NCBI RefSeq assembly: GCF_031877795.1
Contig: NC_133954.1
Coordinates: 8,585,256 to 8,649,255, forward strand
Length of the DNA: 64,000 nucleotides
Direction of reading: 5' to 3'
Source: Strix aluco
Lineage: Eukaryota > Chordata > Aves > Strigiformes > Strigidae
Under the pieces are notes generated by a model that was not told where the DNA came from, made no database searches, and was given only the letters and a program-made list of their open reading frames with translations. Within the stretch, counting starts at the first letter, position 1, and each line of letters opens with the position of its first letter. Positions 31,389 through 43,300 of this stretch are shown here, one piece after another. The position numbers were made by a program, and so were the translations under genes.

Positions 31389-34300
31389 CTGCTGGGACAG
31401 AGAATTTGAGGAAAGGGGGTTAAATCGGGCAAGTGAAAGCCCACACCGGCACCGGTGGCCGCTGGGCACTGCCAGCGCTGGGCGTCAGGTGCCTGGAGCC
31501 GTGCCGAGCCCGGGCAGCCCACGGCGGCAAACGGGCCAAAGGAGCCCGCGTCGGGCAGCGCCTCGGCGAGCTCCGAAACCAGCCAGGACTTACCGACAGC
31601 CCCCGCCGCAACGCAAAGAGGGAGTTAAGGGCAGACACGGCAAACACCGGGAGACCGAGGGCAGGAGGAGAGCATCCCCGCCGGGACAGGGGTGCACGGC
31701 CAAGAGAAAGGAAAAGAGGCGCCGGCAGGCAGAAGCAGATTCCAGGTGGAAACGGCGGCAGCAGGAATACAGAGGTTTTTATTAACTAGCTGCGCACAGA
31801 TGGAGATACGGAGACTTGCAAGAGCAGCAGCGAGGGAAGCGGTACCCGGACGCACGTGCCCTGGCACTGCAGGTCCCTCCAGCGGTGCTCGCACGATGCC
31901 ACCCGCCACAGGCTCACCGTGCGTCCCCCCCACTGCACCCCAGATCCTCCCCCTGCCATCACTGCTGCCTCCTGCCCACCCCGGGCCCGGACCAGCTGCT
32001 GCAGGCAGCAAACCTGGCAGCACTACGCTGCCCCAGAGCTGCCTCCGACAGGAGAGGGCCAACGGGTTGTGGCAGCGGGACCGGGTTAATCAATTAGTGC
32101 AGGCAGAGCTCCCTGCGCTGCCTGTCCTGCCTGCCCTGCTCTGTGAGCCTCAGTGGCCCCATGGATGGGACAGGGGGACTCCTGTACCCCACAGCACAAG
32201 GAAATCCAGCTCCTGCCTGCACCGCACCTTCCCCAGTGCCCCAGTATCCCCGGCACAAGCAGGCGCTGGATCTCCCCTCGCACCCAACTCGCAGCGTCCC
32301 TGAAAGGTGACACAAAACCTGCCCTCTCCCGCTCTGCTAAGCCAGCCCCAGCCGCGCAGCCTCTCCTGCTGAACCTGGAGCCGAGCTTTGCTTTGTGAGT
32401 GCCCCGGCACGTGCCAGCCACGGCCATAAATCCATCCTGCAGCTCCGCTGCTCGTTTGCCAGGCTCCAGCGGTGCCGCGGGAGCTGACAACAGGAGAAAC
32501 GGCAGCTACACCCACTTGACGGCCCATTCACCCAGCGAGAGCACCGCAACGGGGCCGCGGCAGCGCTGAGAACCGGGCCTGAGATAATTGCTGCAAATGA
32601 AAAAGGAGATTTATTCCCCAGCGCTGACTGTTAATAAAGGAGCAGGCTGATGGTGGAGCGGCTGAGGGCGTTTTCCCCCCCTGCTTTTCCCAGCTATTCA
32701 GCCAGCTGAGCGGCTGCTGTGGATTCCAGCAGAAACCAAATTGGATGGCTTCAGGGAGCCGGCGCTGTGATTTAATTAGGAGAAACAGCTGCCACACTCG
32801 AACTGCAGTTCGTTAGAAAAGTGCTTATGCAAAAGAAGGGACGCTGCTCCGTCACCCAGCGCACCCAGCCCTCGCCGGCTCCGTGGGGTGCTCAGCACCA
32901 GCCCCCTCCTCATCACCAGCAGCGTGCTCAGCCCTAAAACCTCCCAGGGCGGAGGATACCAGAGAGCCGGGGTCGAATTCGGTGCTGTGCACAGCAAGGG
33001 ATGGGCACCAGTGAGGGACAGACGGCAGCACGGCCTGGCACTGCCTGCCTTCACGCTGCCGGCTCGGCTGCCTGCAGTCTCGCTCCTGCTTGCCTGCGCT
33101 TCCCAAACCCGTTCAAGTGACAGGGAGAAAAGGAGATTTGTTTTCCACCTTGGCTCTGCCTGGAGGTAGAGTCACAGAGAGGGAGCAGGTAGAGGTGGAG
33201 GAAGAGAGACATCAGAGTGAGTCCGGGGCAGAGCACAGCAAGAGGGAGAACAGAAAATAAACCTGCGGAGTGTCGAGGGGGAGCTGCGGCTTGGGTAGCA
33301 GAGGCGGCTTGGGCTTGCTTGGAGATGGACTCTCATCATCTTTGGCTCGACTGAGGTCCAGGACAGTCCCATCGTCACAGCTACCGTGTTTGAGATCCCC
33401 CAGACCTTCCTCGCTCTCCTCGCTGGCATCCTTGGGTCCCGCTTGTCCTAGCAGCTCTTTAGGGAATACAAATTCAGCCGAGGGATGGCTGCTGATCTCA
33501 CTGATGGTTATTTCCAGCTCACGGATAGTTTCTTCCAGGCTATCCAGTCTTTGGTATGTGCCTTCATAAATCTCCTTGCTGCGCAGAGTCATGGAGTGGC
33601 GAGGGGACAACTGCCCTTTGCAGAGCCCCTCCGCTGCCTTCCCCCCCGCGCCGGCATCCTCCCCGCCGCCTTCCCCCCCGGCAGCCGGAGCCACCCTGCC
33701 CCAGCCCGGCGATGCTGCGCAATGGCTCGGCCTCGAGAAAGCAGCGACCTGGGGATGCTCAGCCTGGGACTGGCCTGGGACTGGATCCCCGCCTGGGAAA
33801 GCTCTGGGATCTGGCACCGGGCAGACTGGGGCTGGCGAGCTGTCCTCTCTCTGCGCTTGTCTGCAAGCCCCAGCGGAGTCTCCAGGAGAGAGCGATGCCT
33901 CCCGCACGCTCTGCCTGGCTGCTCCTCGGGGGTCCCCAGCACTGGGAAGTTGGGGGACAGTGCCAGGCCCTTGGCTGCCTGCACCGGTGGAGGGGAGCGC
34001 TGCCGCTCCAGCTCCGGGACATGTGGCTTCCCCGTAGAGATGAGGGGGCTGTGCAGCCAAGGGACCTCGGTGAGGAGTCTGGCTGCTGCCTTCTTGCCTG
34101 CCAGCAGCGTTCAGAGCAGCATCCCCTCCTCGTCCCACTGCGGGACAGCTCGGTTTATGCTTTGAGAGAGACGGGACCTTGCTGGCTGCTGGAGGGAACC
34201 TCCAAGTCTCTCCTGCTGCATGGGCACAGCCCTGAGATGGGCTGCTCGGGGGCTGCGGGGCTGAGGCTGGAGGGTACCCAGGTGCAGACAGAGACTTTTC

Positions 34301-37300
34301 GGAGATGCCAGGAGACACACGGCATTTCCTTCCCGCCTTGGGTGCAAACTCCCCTCCTGCTCCTCCGCTGCCAGCCGGGTCCCCATGCTCTGAGCAGCCC
34401 GTTTCCACCCACAGCTCCGGTTCGGCTTCGGGGGACGGTGGTTCAGACACCCACTCGGTGAGCACAATCTGCGGGAGGGAGAAAGCCCGGCTCCCCGGGG
34501 CTGCCAGGGCCAACGGCTCCTAGGTAGAGAATTCAAACAGATTAAGGGCCGGGGGAGAGCGGTGGGAGGAAGCGGGGAGCTGCCGGGGAGCACTACGTGT
34601 CCACACACACTACGTGGGGCCCCCATGGCTGGTGCCTCCGGGCATCGTAGCGCTGCAGGAGGTGTTTGGCCAGGAAAGGGGATGCTCGGCTCCCTCCTGC
34701 CCAGCCCTGACATCCCGTTGGTACCCACAGCACGGACAGAGGCTGGTTTTCTACTGTGCTTAATGCAACCTGGGTCTGGGAGATTTCGGCAATAACTTGC
34801 CTGGAGTTTTTAACAAAAATTAGTCGGTGTTGTCCGAATGCCTTTGGGAATGTGATTGCCACCACCCAGCTGGGGTTTCTCCCACGCTGGTATAAACTGG
34901 CACGGTACTGGTGCAAGAGCAGAGCCCGGCCCTCGTGAGCTGCTCTGCCCCGCAGCACACCACTGCTGCCAGCAGAGCTGAAGGCAGGGGCTAAGCCATC
35001 GCAAAGGAGCTGCCAAGGGGCATCAGACCTTTAAAACCCTGAGCAGCAAGAAGTCACATAAAAAAATGCTGTCCTGCCTCCCCCACCTCTCTGTTCCTGT
35101 CCCAGGGGAGATGGGACCAGCCGTGCAATGCCCAGGGCACTAGAGCCGGCCGTGCTCTCCACCGAGGAGAGGGAATCACAGAATCATTCAGGTTGGAAAA
35201 GACCCTTGGGATCATCGAGTCCAACCCTCAGCCCAACTGTACAAGTTCTCCCCTACCCCACATCCCCCAACAGCTCATCCAAACGACCCTTAAACACATC
35301 CAGGGATGGGGACTCCACCCCCTCCCTGGGCAGCCTATTCCACTGTCCGACCACTCTTTCTCTGAAAATTTTTTTCCTCATGTCCAGTCTGAACCTCCCC
35401 TGTTGCAGTTTAAAGCCACTCGCCTGGGAAGGCGAGAGGGAGATGCTCTGGCAGAAGAGGTGCCCCTCTGCAGCTGCAGCCACGGGGCCTCTGCCCCACA
35501 CCGCAGCCCTGCCCTGGCCAGGGGGTTTCCACCTCGCGGGGGCACTGGGCACCGGCAGAGCCGGGGAATACGGTGGTTACACCACGCTGCCAGGTGGCAC
35601 AGGACGGGCAGCGGGGACGCGTGCCCTGGCTCCCTGCGTCTCACTCGTGTCTCAGCCCTGGGGGTCTGAGCAGAACCCGGGGCACAGAGGGAAGGAGACA
35701 CGAGGGCTGGGATGGCTCCAGAGCTCCGGGGCTGGAGCTGGACCTGGCTGAGCGCTGGGAGAGGGCTCCTCGCCCACAGGGACAGGAGATGCTGCTCCGG
35801 GGCAGCCATGGTCAATTTTGCCCTGGTGTTGGGTCTCCCAGGAGAGGGGGGAGACCCCTGCAACGCACCCAGACACGCCCCCCCAGCAGCTGAGCTGCCC
35901 TGGATGAGGCTTTCTGGTGAGGGGCTCAGCAGCATCCTCTGTCCTGCTCTTTGCCCCCTTGTTACCCCCAGCTTGGGCATCCCCTGCTCCATCCCACCCA
36001 CCCTCCGGGCACCTTCCTTTCCTCCTGCTCTCTCCACCCCAGAGCCAGGGCAGGATGGAGGGCAGCAGGGCCGGGAGGGAGCAGGGCTGTGCCCGCTCAG
36101 CAGCCGGGAGGGGTGATGGTGCCAAGCCCAAGCGGGTCCCAGCAGGCACCAACCTCCGGTCCAGCCCCCCACCTTCCGCACACATGGAGCGGGATCTCCC
36201 TGCACCAGGCACGACATGCACCACCCCTCACCCCTCCCAGTGACACCCTCCCTGGGCACCCAGTGTGCTGTGAGAGCGGGGACCCCTCCCCGTGCCCTGC
36301 CCGGTGCGGTGCTGGGGTGGCCCCGTCCTTCCTCCCACCCGCGTGGCTGCAGGATCCGGCCCTCACGGGAGCTGCAGCAGCCCCGTGCTGCGGCCGCAGG
36401 GTTAGTGCTCGGTCCTGTGCCGTGTCAGTGTCGTACACGCGGTGGCGGTGAGCGAGGGAGTGGAGAGAAGCCATTAGTTTGTTAAATCAGAGAAAGAAGC
36501 AGAAGTGAGTTAAAAAGAGGTGGGAGAGGAGGTGGTTAAAGTGCAGCCAGTCAGCAGGAGAAGGGATCGTCGCTTGGAGCGAGCTGTTACCTTCCATCCT
36601 TCGGCTGCAACGGAGGCTCCGTTGGGCCACAAGTCTGCGTGCCCAGGGGAGACGGCAGCCGCGAGCGGATCGTAACGGAGCTTGGGAGGGAAAGGGGAGG
36701 CAGAACTTCTCTGAAACACCTGGGGAGTCAAACACGGGGGGGTTGGAGGAGGGAGGCTTGGCGGGAACAACGACGCAGCCTGTGCCTGCAGGGGTGCTTG
36801 GCAGGGTCACACCAGGACCAGGGCTCGGCAGCGAGTGAAACATTGGCTGTTCTCATCAGCCGTGGAGGCACCCCCGTCCCTCTGCTGCTGGCAGCATCAC
36901 CGGTCCCCCTGCCCATAGTGTCACCGGTCCCCCTGCCCATAGCATCACTGGTCCCCCTGCCTGCAGTGCTGCCGGTCCCCCTGCCCACAGCACCACCAGT
37001 TCCCCTGCCTCCTGGGGGAAAACCAGCCAAGGCAAAGCCATCCACTACCCACTTGGGCACCTCGACCGTAGCAAATGAGGGGAGGACGTGGGGCCCAGCC
37101 AGCCTGGGGGAGTTCAGAGCGTGGGGACAGCGTCTCAGGTGGGATCTCTGCAGGGTTCCCCGTGCACAAACCCCAGTGAACCTCCAGCTGAAGCTGCGTA
37201 GCGTTAAAAAACAAATGAGCTTGGTTTCAAGGCCAAGACGGGGTGGAAGTGCTGAAGAGAGATGGTGAACCAGGCACGCAGCACCTGGACCCAGCGAGGG

Positions 37301-40300
37301 GTCTGGCAGGGTGCAACTGCTCCGTGCTGCCCAGCCCTGTGGCTCTGCCGGGAGCCAGGCGGGGAGGGGGAAGCCCAGTGCTGGGCTGACACTTGGGACG
37401 TCGCTCCCCACACCCCAAGGTGTTTCCTGCAGGTGCCCAGAGCTGGGTGCAGCCACGTGTGAGCGGCCGGGGCAGGGGGGGCATCGCCTCCGGTGCGGGT
37501 GAGCTGGGGCATCCCGCAGCCCCTCCCGCGCTCACCTCCAGCTCCGCAATGATGCGGTCCTCGTCGTCGTCGTCTTTGATGGCAGAGGCGATGATGGGAG
37601 GGGTGGACGCCGGCCTGACCACCTCCGACACCGTCCGTCTCAGCTTCACCTGGGGCTTCTGGGTCTCCAGCTCCTCCGACTCGGCCTTCTGCAAGGGGGG
37701 AGCAGGGCGGTGAGGGGTGGGGGGCACCGGGAGCCGGGACTGGTCTTGCCAACCGTGACCTGCCCAGTCCAGCCCAGCAGCCATCCCAGGGCTCCCTACC
37801 TTCATAAAACTGGGCTCCTTCTTGCTGGTGACGATGACTTCGCCGCTGCGGGTTGTGGTCAGTCCGTGGGACGAGGGGAAGCTCCGGCGTGGAGGGGGAG
37901 GTGGCGGCGATTTGGAGGGTTTCTCGGTCCGGTACCGCGGCACCGTCAGTTCGTCTGGGCACAAACGATGCTGTGAGGGCACGAGACCTTTCCCTGCCCC
38001 TCTAATCCAACACCCCAGGGTCCCGCCGCCTCCCCGGGCAGAAACCTCCCTTCGGGGCAGCGCTGCTCAGCGCAGGGAGACACACCGGCGACGGCACAGC
38101 CAGGGCACACGCGGGGTCAGGCACCCCCAGCCCCGGGATCCGGAGGTGAACCCCCGCCCTCCCCACGCCGTACCTGAGCCCCTGCGGCCGTTGGGGTCCC
38201 CTTTGCCCCCCGACTTCGGCGCATGCTGCGGTTTGGAGGGTTTGTGCTCGGGCGTGGAGGCGGCGCTGCCGCTGCCTGGGGCTTGTTTGTGCTTGGCAGC
38301 GAACTCCAGGTCGGGGATGGCCTTCATCAGCTCGGCCTGCGTCTCCTCCAGGAGACGGTTGATGTCCTTGGCACTGTACTGGGTCAGCGCTGCCCGCTTC
38401 TCCTCCCAGTCCCGCTCGGCAGCCTGCGGACAGCAGGCAGAGCCGCTGCAGCCCTCACCCCCGCGGCAGCTTCTCCTGCCCTTGCAGGCAGGACGTGACC
38501 CACAGCCCTGCTGCTGCCCCCCTGAACCTGCTGCCACCCCCCCAACGTGCTCCCCCCATCCCCAACCTGCTGACCCCATCCCCAACCTGCACACCCTTCA
38601 GCATGCAATTGCGGGTGCTCCCACGTCTGTATCACCGGGGGCTCCCCACCCTCCAGACACCCCACTGATACAAACCCAGCAAGGAGGAGCAGATGGACCC
38701 AGTTCCTGTTCACAGTTTCAGCTGGGAGATGTGGGGATAGACCCTCTAGAAGAGCCCCCCCCCCCCAGCTGAGGAACACCCCCCACCCCCAGGCTCTCAC
38801 CTCCACAGACACGGCTTTGTCCGCGCTCTTCTTGCTGGGGGTCTCCGGGCCCGTCTGGGTCTTGGCGGGCACCATCTCCGGAGCTCGGGAAGGGTTATTG
38901 CTCTTGGAGGGGTGGGTCTGGGTTTGGGGGGGGCTGTGCCCAAAGCTGGGCATGCCCAGGGTCTCGGTGACAGCCGTCAGGTGGTGGAGGTTCACTGGGG
39001 GGCTGGTGGGCACCTCCAAATCCAGCCCTTTGCTGAAATCCGTCTCAGGGGCCACTTTCTTGGGGGACTGGCTGAGGTTGCTGGGGGAGCTCCACACCCC
39101 CTCATCCACTTGCCTGCCGGGGACAGAGCGAAGGTACGGGGTATGGGGGGGTTACTGCACCCCCCAAAAAACTTGCTCTCCTGCAACTCTGTATTACATG
39201 GCTGAAGGTTTAGGTTCTCTGATGTCTAGGAAGGGCTTGGTGTTGATGCTACAGCCTCTCTTGGGGAAGCACACGAAGGAGCTCCTCTACCTGACTGTCC
39301 ATTCGCATGAACTTCATAGGAAATGGGATCTCTCCGAACCCTGCCCCTCTGTCAGATCTGGCTGAAGTTGCCCTTTGGATTCAGGAGTTATTAGGGCCGA
39401 GGAGTGACAGGGAGGCAGATTCAGACACTACGTGATCATACGAGCTCATTTCTGTAGAAAACCAGGCTAGCGATGAGCCCGAGGCGAGCCCAGTGCCGGA
39501 GCCCTCCTCCAGCCATCCCGAAAGGTCTCGTAATGGGAAGAGGCAGGTGGGCTCGGCCCAGACAGTGGTATCGTTAGATCTGGGAGATGAGTTTTCTCCA
39601 GCAGAACGATCCTCCTGCTCCTCAGGAAAGAGATTTCTGACCACGCCTTTCTGTCTGGATATAGGATCACCTTTTTTAGAAGGTGATAAGGAAAAGTCAG
39701 TTTAGAAAAAGGGGTTCCCACATACACACTGGAAAAGACCGAGGGCATTTCTTAGTTCATTAGCAGAAAAATGAGCCTTTTCTCAACAGCCCTTGGGATT
39801 TTCATCCATAATACAGAGGGGACACTGGCACACACACAGGGGGGCACAGGGGCCGGCTGTGTCCTTCGAGGTGCTCAAGGGGCCGGGGTTGGGGCTCAGT
39901 GCTCACCTGCGGATCTGGGCGAGGGTGTCGGTCACCGTCTTGCAGCGCTTGAGCAGACCATCGAGGCGGTTCGGCTCCTCCTTCAGGAACTTGACAGCTT
40001 CCACCTCCACTCGCAGCACCACCCGCATCTTGCTCTGCAGGCTGGGGAACTGGGCTGGGGTGGGACAGTGGGGGGTCACCAGTGCCCAGCTGGCAGTGCC
40101 CACCAAAACCACCACGGCCGTCATACCCACAGCAAGGGCACGCTGCCAGACAGAGCGGGATGAACCCTGGGGAGCCTGGGCTGGTGTCTCTGCTGCTCCC
40201 CGTGCTCATCATCCCTTCCCTGTCCAATGCAGGCACCGATTTTAGCCCCTGAAGGTGCCCCCTCCACATCCATGGGCGCCAAGCAGTGCTCTGGACATGG

Positions 40301-43300
40301 GAGCTCGGTACCCAGGACCCTGGGGACACGGTGGCAGGGGCTGACGTGGAGCAGGTTGCTCCTGGCTCCCTGCCCGGTGCCCTGCTCACCATCCCAGCTG
40401 AGGGAACTGGGGAGGTTTAGTCTGGAGAAGAGGAGGCTGAGGGGAGACCTCCTGGCCTCTACAACTCCCTGGAAGGAGGGTGCAGAGAGGGGGGATGAGT
40501 CTCTTGAGCCAAGGAACCAGCGCCAGGACAAGAGGGAATGGCCTCAAGCTGCGCCAGGGCAGGGTCAGACTGGCTCTTAGGAAGGATTTCTTTGCAGAAG
40601 GGGTTGTTGGGCGTTGGAATGGGCTGCCCAGGGCAGGGGGGGAGTCCCCATCCCTGGAGGGGTTGAAGAGTCGGGTTGACCCAGCGCTGAGGGATCTGGT
40701 GGAGTTGGGAACGGTCAGGGTGAGGTTCATGGTTGGGCTGGAGGAGCTTCAAGGGCTTTTCCGACCGAGATAAATCTGTGATTCGGCATCAGCCTGACTT
40801 TAGGGAAAGGCTGCAGGAAAGCGGAGCTGCTCCAACCTCTGCCCTGTGCCCCCCCACCCTCCCCACAGGCCCCCACAGCCCCCCTTCTCGCAACCTCAGC
40901 AACTGCTGCCGAATCATTTACTGTCTGCCTTGGCCCTGGCAGGCAGGAGCTCTGCCACCTGGAATCGAGGTGCTGGGCATCTTTTTGTGAAAGGCAGGAG
41001 GGGGACAGCCCGGGGACGGGAGGCTGCAGGAGCAGCAAAATCAAGGGCAGCGTGCAGGGGGGTGGGCAAGTGCAAGGTCCCGCAGGACGGGCAGGCAGCA
41101 GCTCTGAGCAGCCCTGAGCTGTCGGGGGGACTCGGCGGGGACAGCTAGCAGAGCAAATATGCAGGCAGCAGGAAAGGGGGGTGCAGCCCTCACCCCTGCA
41201 GCAGCCCAAAGCCTGCAGGACCCCCACAATGCCGACAGGCACCGGGGGAGCTCGCCCTGGGGATGCAGGAGAACCCACCAGCAACTGCAAACAGGCAAAC
41301 CCAGAGGCAATGGGCAACCCGGAGCATCCCGCGCATGAGGACGGGGCAGGGAGACGCAGGCAGGCTCCGCTCGCCACCCAGCCCCGACCACGGCCACTTC
41401 CTCACCCTTGAGGTCTGTCAGCGTCTCCCCCAGCTGCTTGAGCACCACTGCCTTCTCCTCCAGCTCCTGCACAGGGATGAGCCGGTGGTTGTGGGCCAAA
41501 TCCTTCTGGATCTTCTCCACTGACTTCTCCAGGTCACTGTGAGCACAGAGGCAGGGCAGGGGTGTCACCGCTGTTCCGGGATGCTGGACAACCCCAGGGG
41601 TGGCCACCCAGGCAGGTCCCCACGCAGAGAGGGGAGAGGACAACCGGGCTGGAGACCCCTCCTCAAGGACCTGGCACCGCGCCGAGCTGCTGATTTACAC
41701 CCATGAAGGATCTGGCCCATCGAGGTCAGCACGCAAAGGCCCCCTCCCCACTTGCACGCCCAGCCCCGCCGCCAGCGCCCGCTCACTTGAGCTGCTGGGT
41801 GATCAGCTCCTCCTCGTTGAGGTAGCGGAGCCGCTCCTCCTCCACCAAGCTGCGCTGGCGCTGGAGCGGGTCCTCGTGCTTGCGCATCGTGTCCGTCACC
41901 CGCACGCTGATCTCCGTCTCTGTCCGTCGCAGCATCGTCTTCACCGTCTCTTGGTTCTGCAGCTGCGAAGACGAGGAGGGGAGCATCAGGCTGGGCAAGT
42001 TCCCCCCGTGATGGCAACCAGTGTGGCTACTTATGGGGCCAGCTCAGCTCGGCATGGAGAGGGATGCCCTCGCTCTCCCACACCCAACCCCATGCAAGGT
42101 CACCAAGAAATAGGGATTTTCCTGCTCCAGGGCTGGAGCCACTCCAGTAAGAGTTGGGGTCCCCCCCCTGCTCTGGTACCCACCTGCAGCTTCTTGAGCT
42201 GCTGCAGCTGGTTGCGGAGGTCACTGGCGTTCTGCTGCAGGTCGTGGAGGTGCAGCTGCATGTGCAAGCGGGTGATGGCAGTGGGCTGCCCCGCTGGCGT
42301 GCTGGAGGCTGAGGGCGGCGGGGGCGCGGGCACCGGTGTCCCCATGCCACTGCGGCTGGTCGCTGCAGGGGGGGGCAAGCAGAGGCTGCTGAGGGAAGGT
42401 ACCCCCACCCTGGGGGAGGCCACAGGCTCCGTTCCTCTGCTTTCCCAGGAAAAAAACGCTTTCCCCACCCCGTGCTTCAGCTCAGCAGTTCTGGGTGGTC
42501 TCCAAAACGACCCCGTCCACACCACCCCCACGCTGGCTCCACGGAGAGGCCACCCCAGAGCTGCCCCGTAGCGAGATGGGGGGGTCCCGCTGGCTGCCAA
42601 CACATGGTGGGGGCCACAGAGCCCCATCTCCTGTGCCCACCCTGGGACTCCCAGAAGCTGTGGGGCAGAGCGAGGGGGTGCTGCAGGGTGAGGGGCTCCA
42701 GTCACTTACATGCTGACGGGGGGGTCCCGCCGTTGGTGGCTTCTGTCTTCTCACTGCAACGAAAGACAGGAGGGGAGTGAGCGTGGACCAGGCACCTCCA
42801 TCCTCACCAGCTCAGTGGGGTCACAGGGGCACGGTGGGGGCTGGCGTTCCCCGGGAGGGGGGCAGGACCCCCCAATCTCGGCAGCAAACAGCCCAGCTGG
42901 AGATGTCCCACTCCCCGCAGCAGAGCCCGGGGTCCCACGCCTGCCCTCCCGCTCCTTACCTGGGGGTCTCAGCCTCGGAGCCGCGGAGCAGCGCGCTCTG
43001 CACCAGCCCTGTCAGGCTGGCGATCTGCTTCTCCATCGCCTCCATCCGCTCCCTGCCGCAGGGGAGGGAGAGGGGCTGGGTGAGGACCTGGCTCTGGCAC
43101 CACGGGCACCATCAGGCCCCCACCCACCGGGTCCCTGCAAGCCCCAGGAGGGACATTGGGGAGGCGGCAAGGGCTGCCGTCACCCATTACATCCACCCCC
43201 TTTGTTCCCTCTTAATTCTTGCCTCCAGCTACCCCCAATCGCTCCCCTCAGCCCTGCACAATTTGGTGCTTCATCACCCATCCCGGCACCTCTGCTGCGG

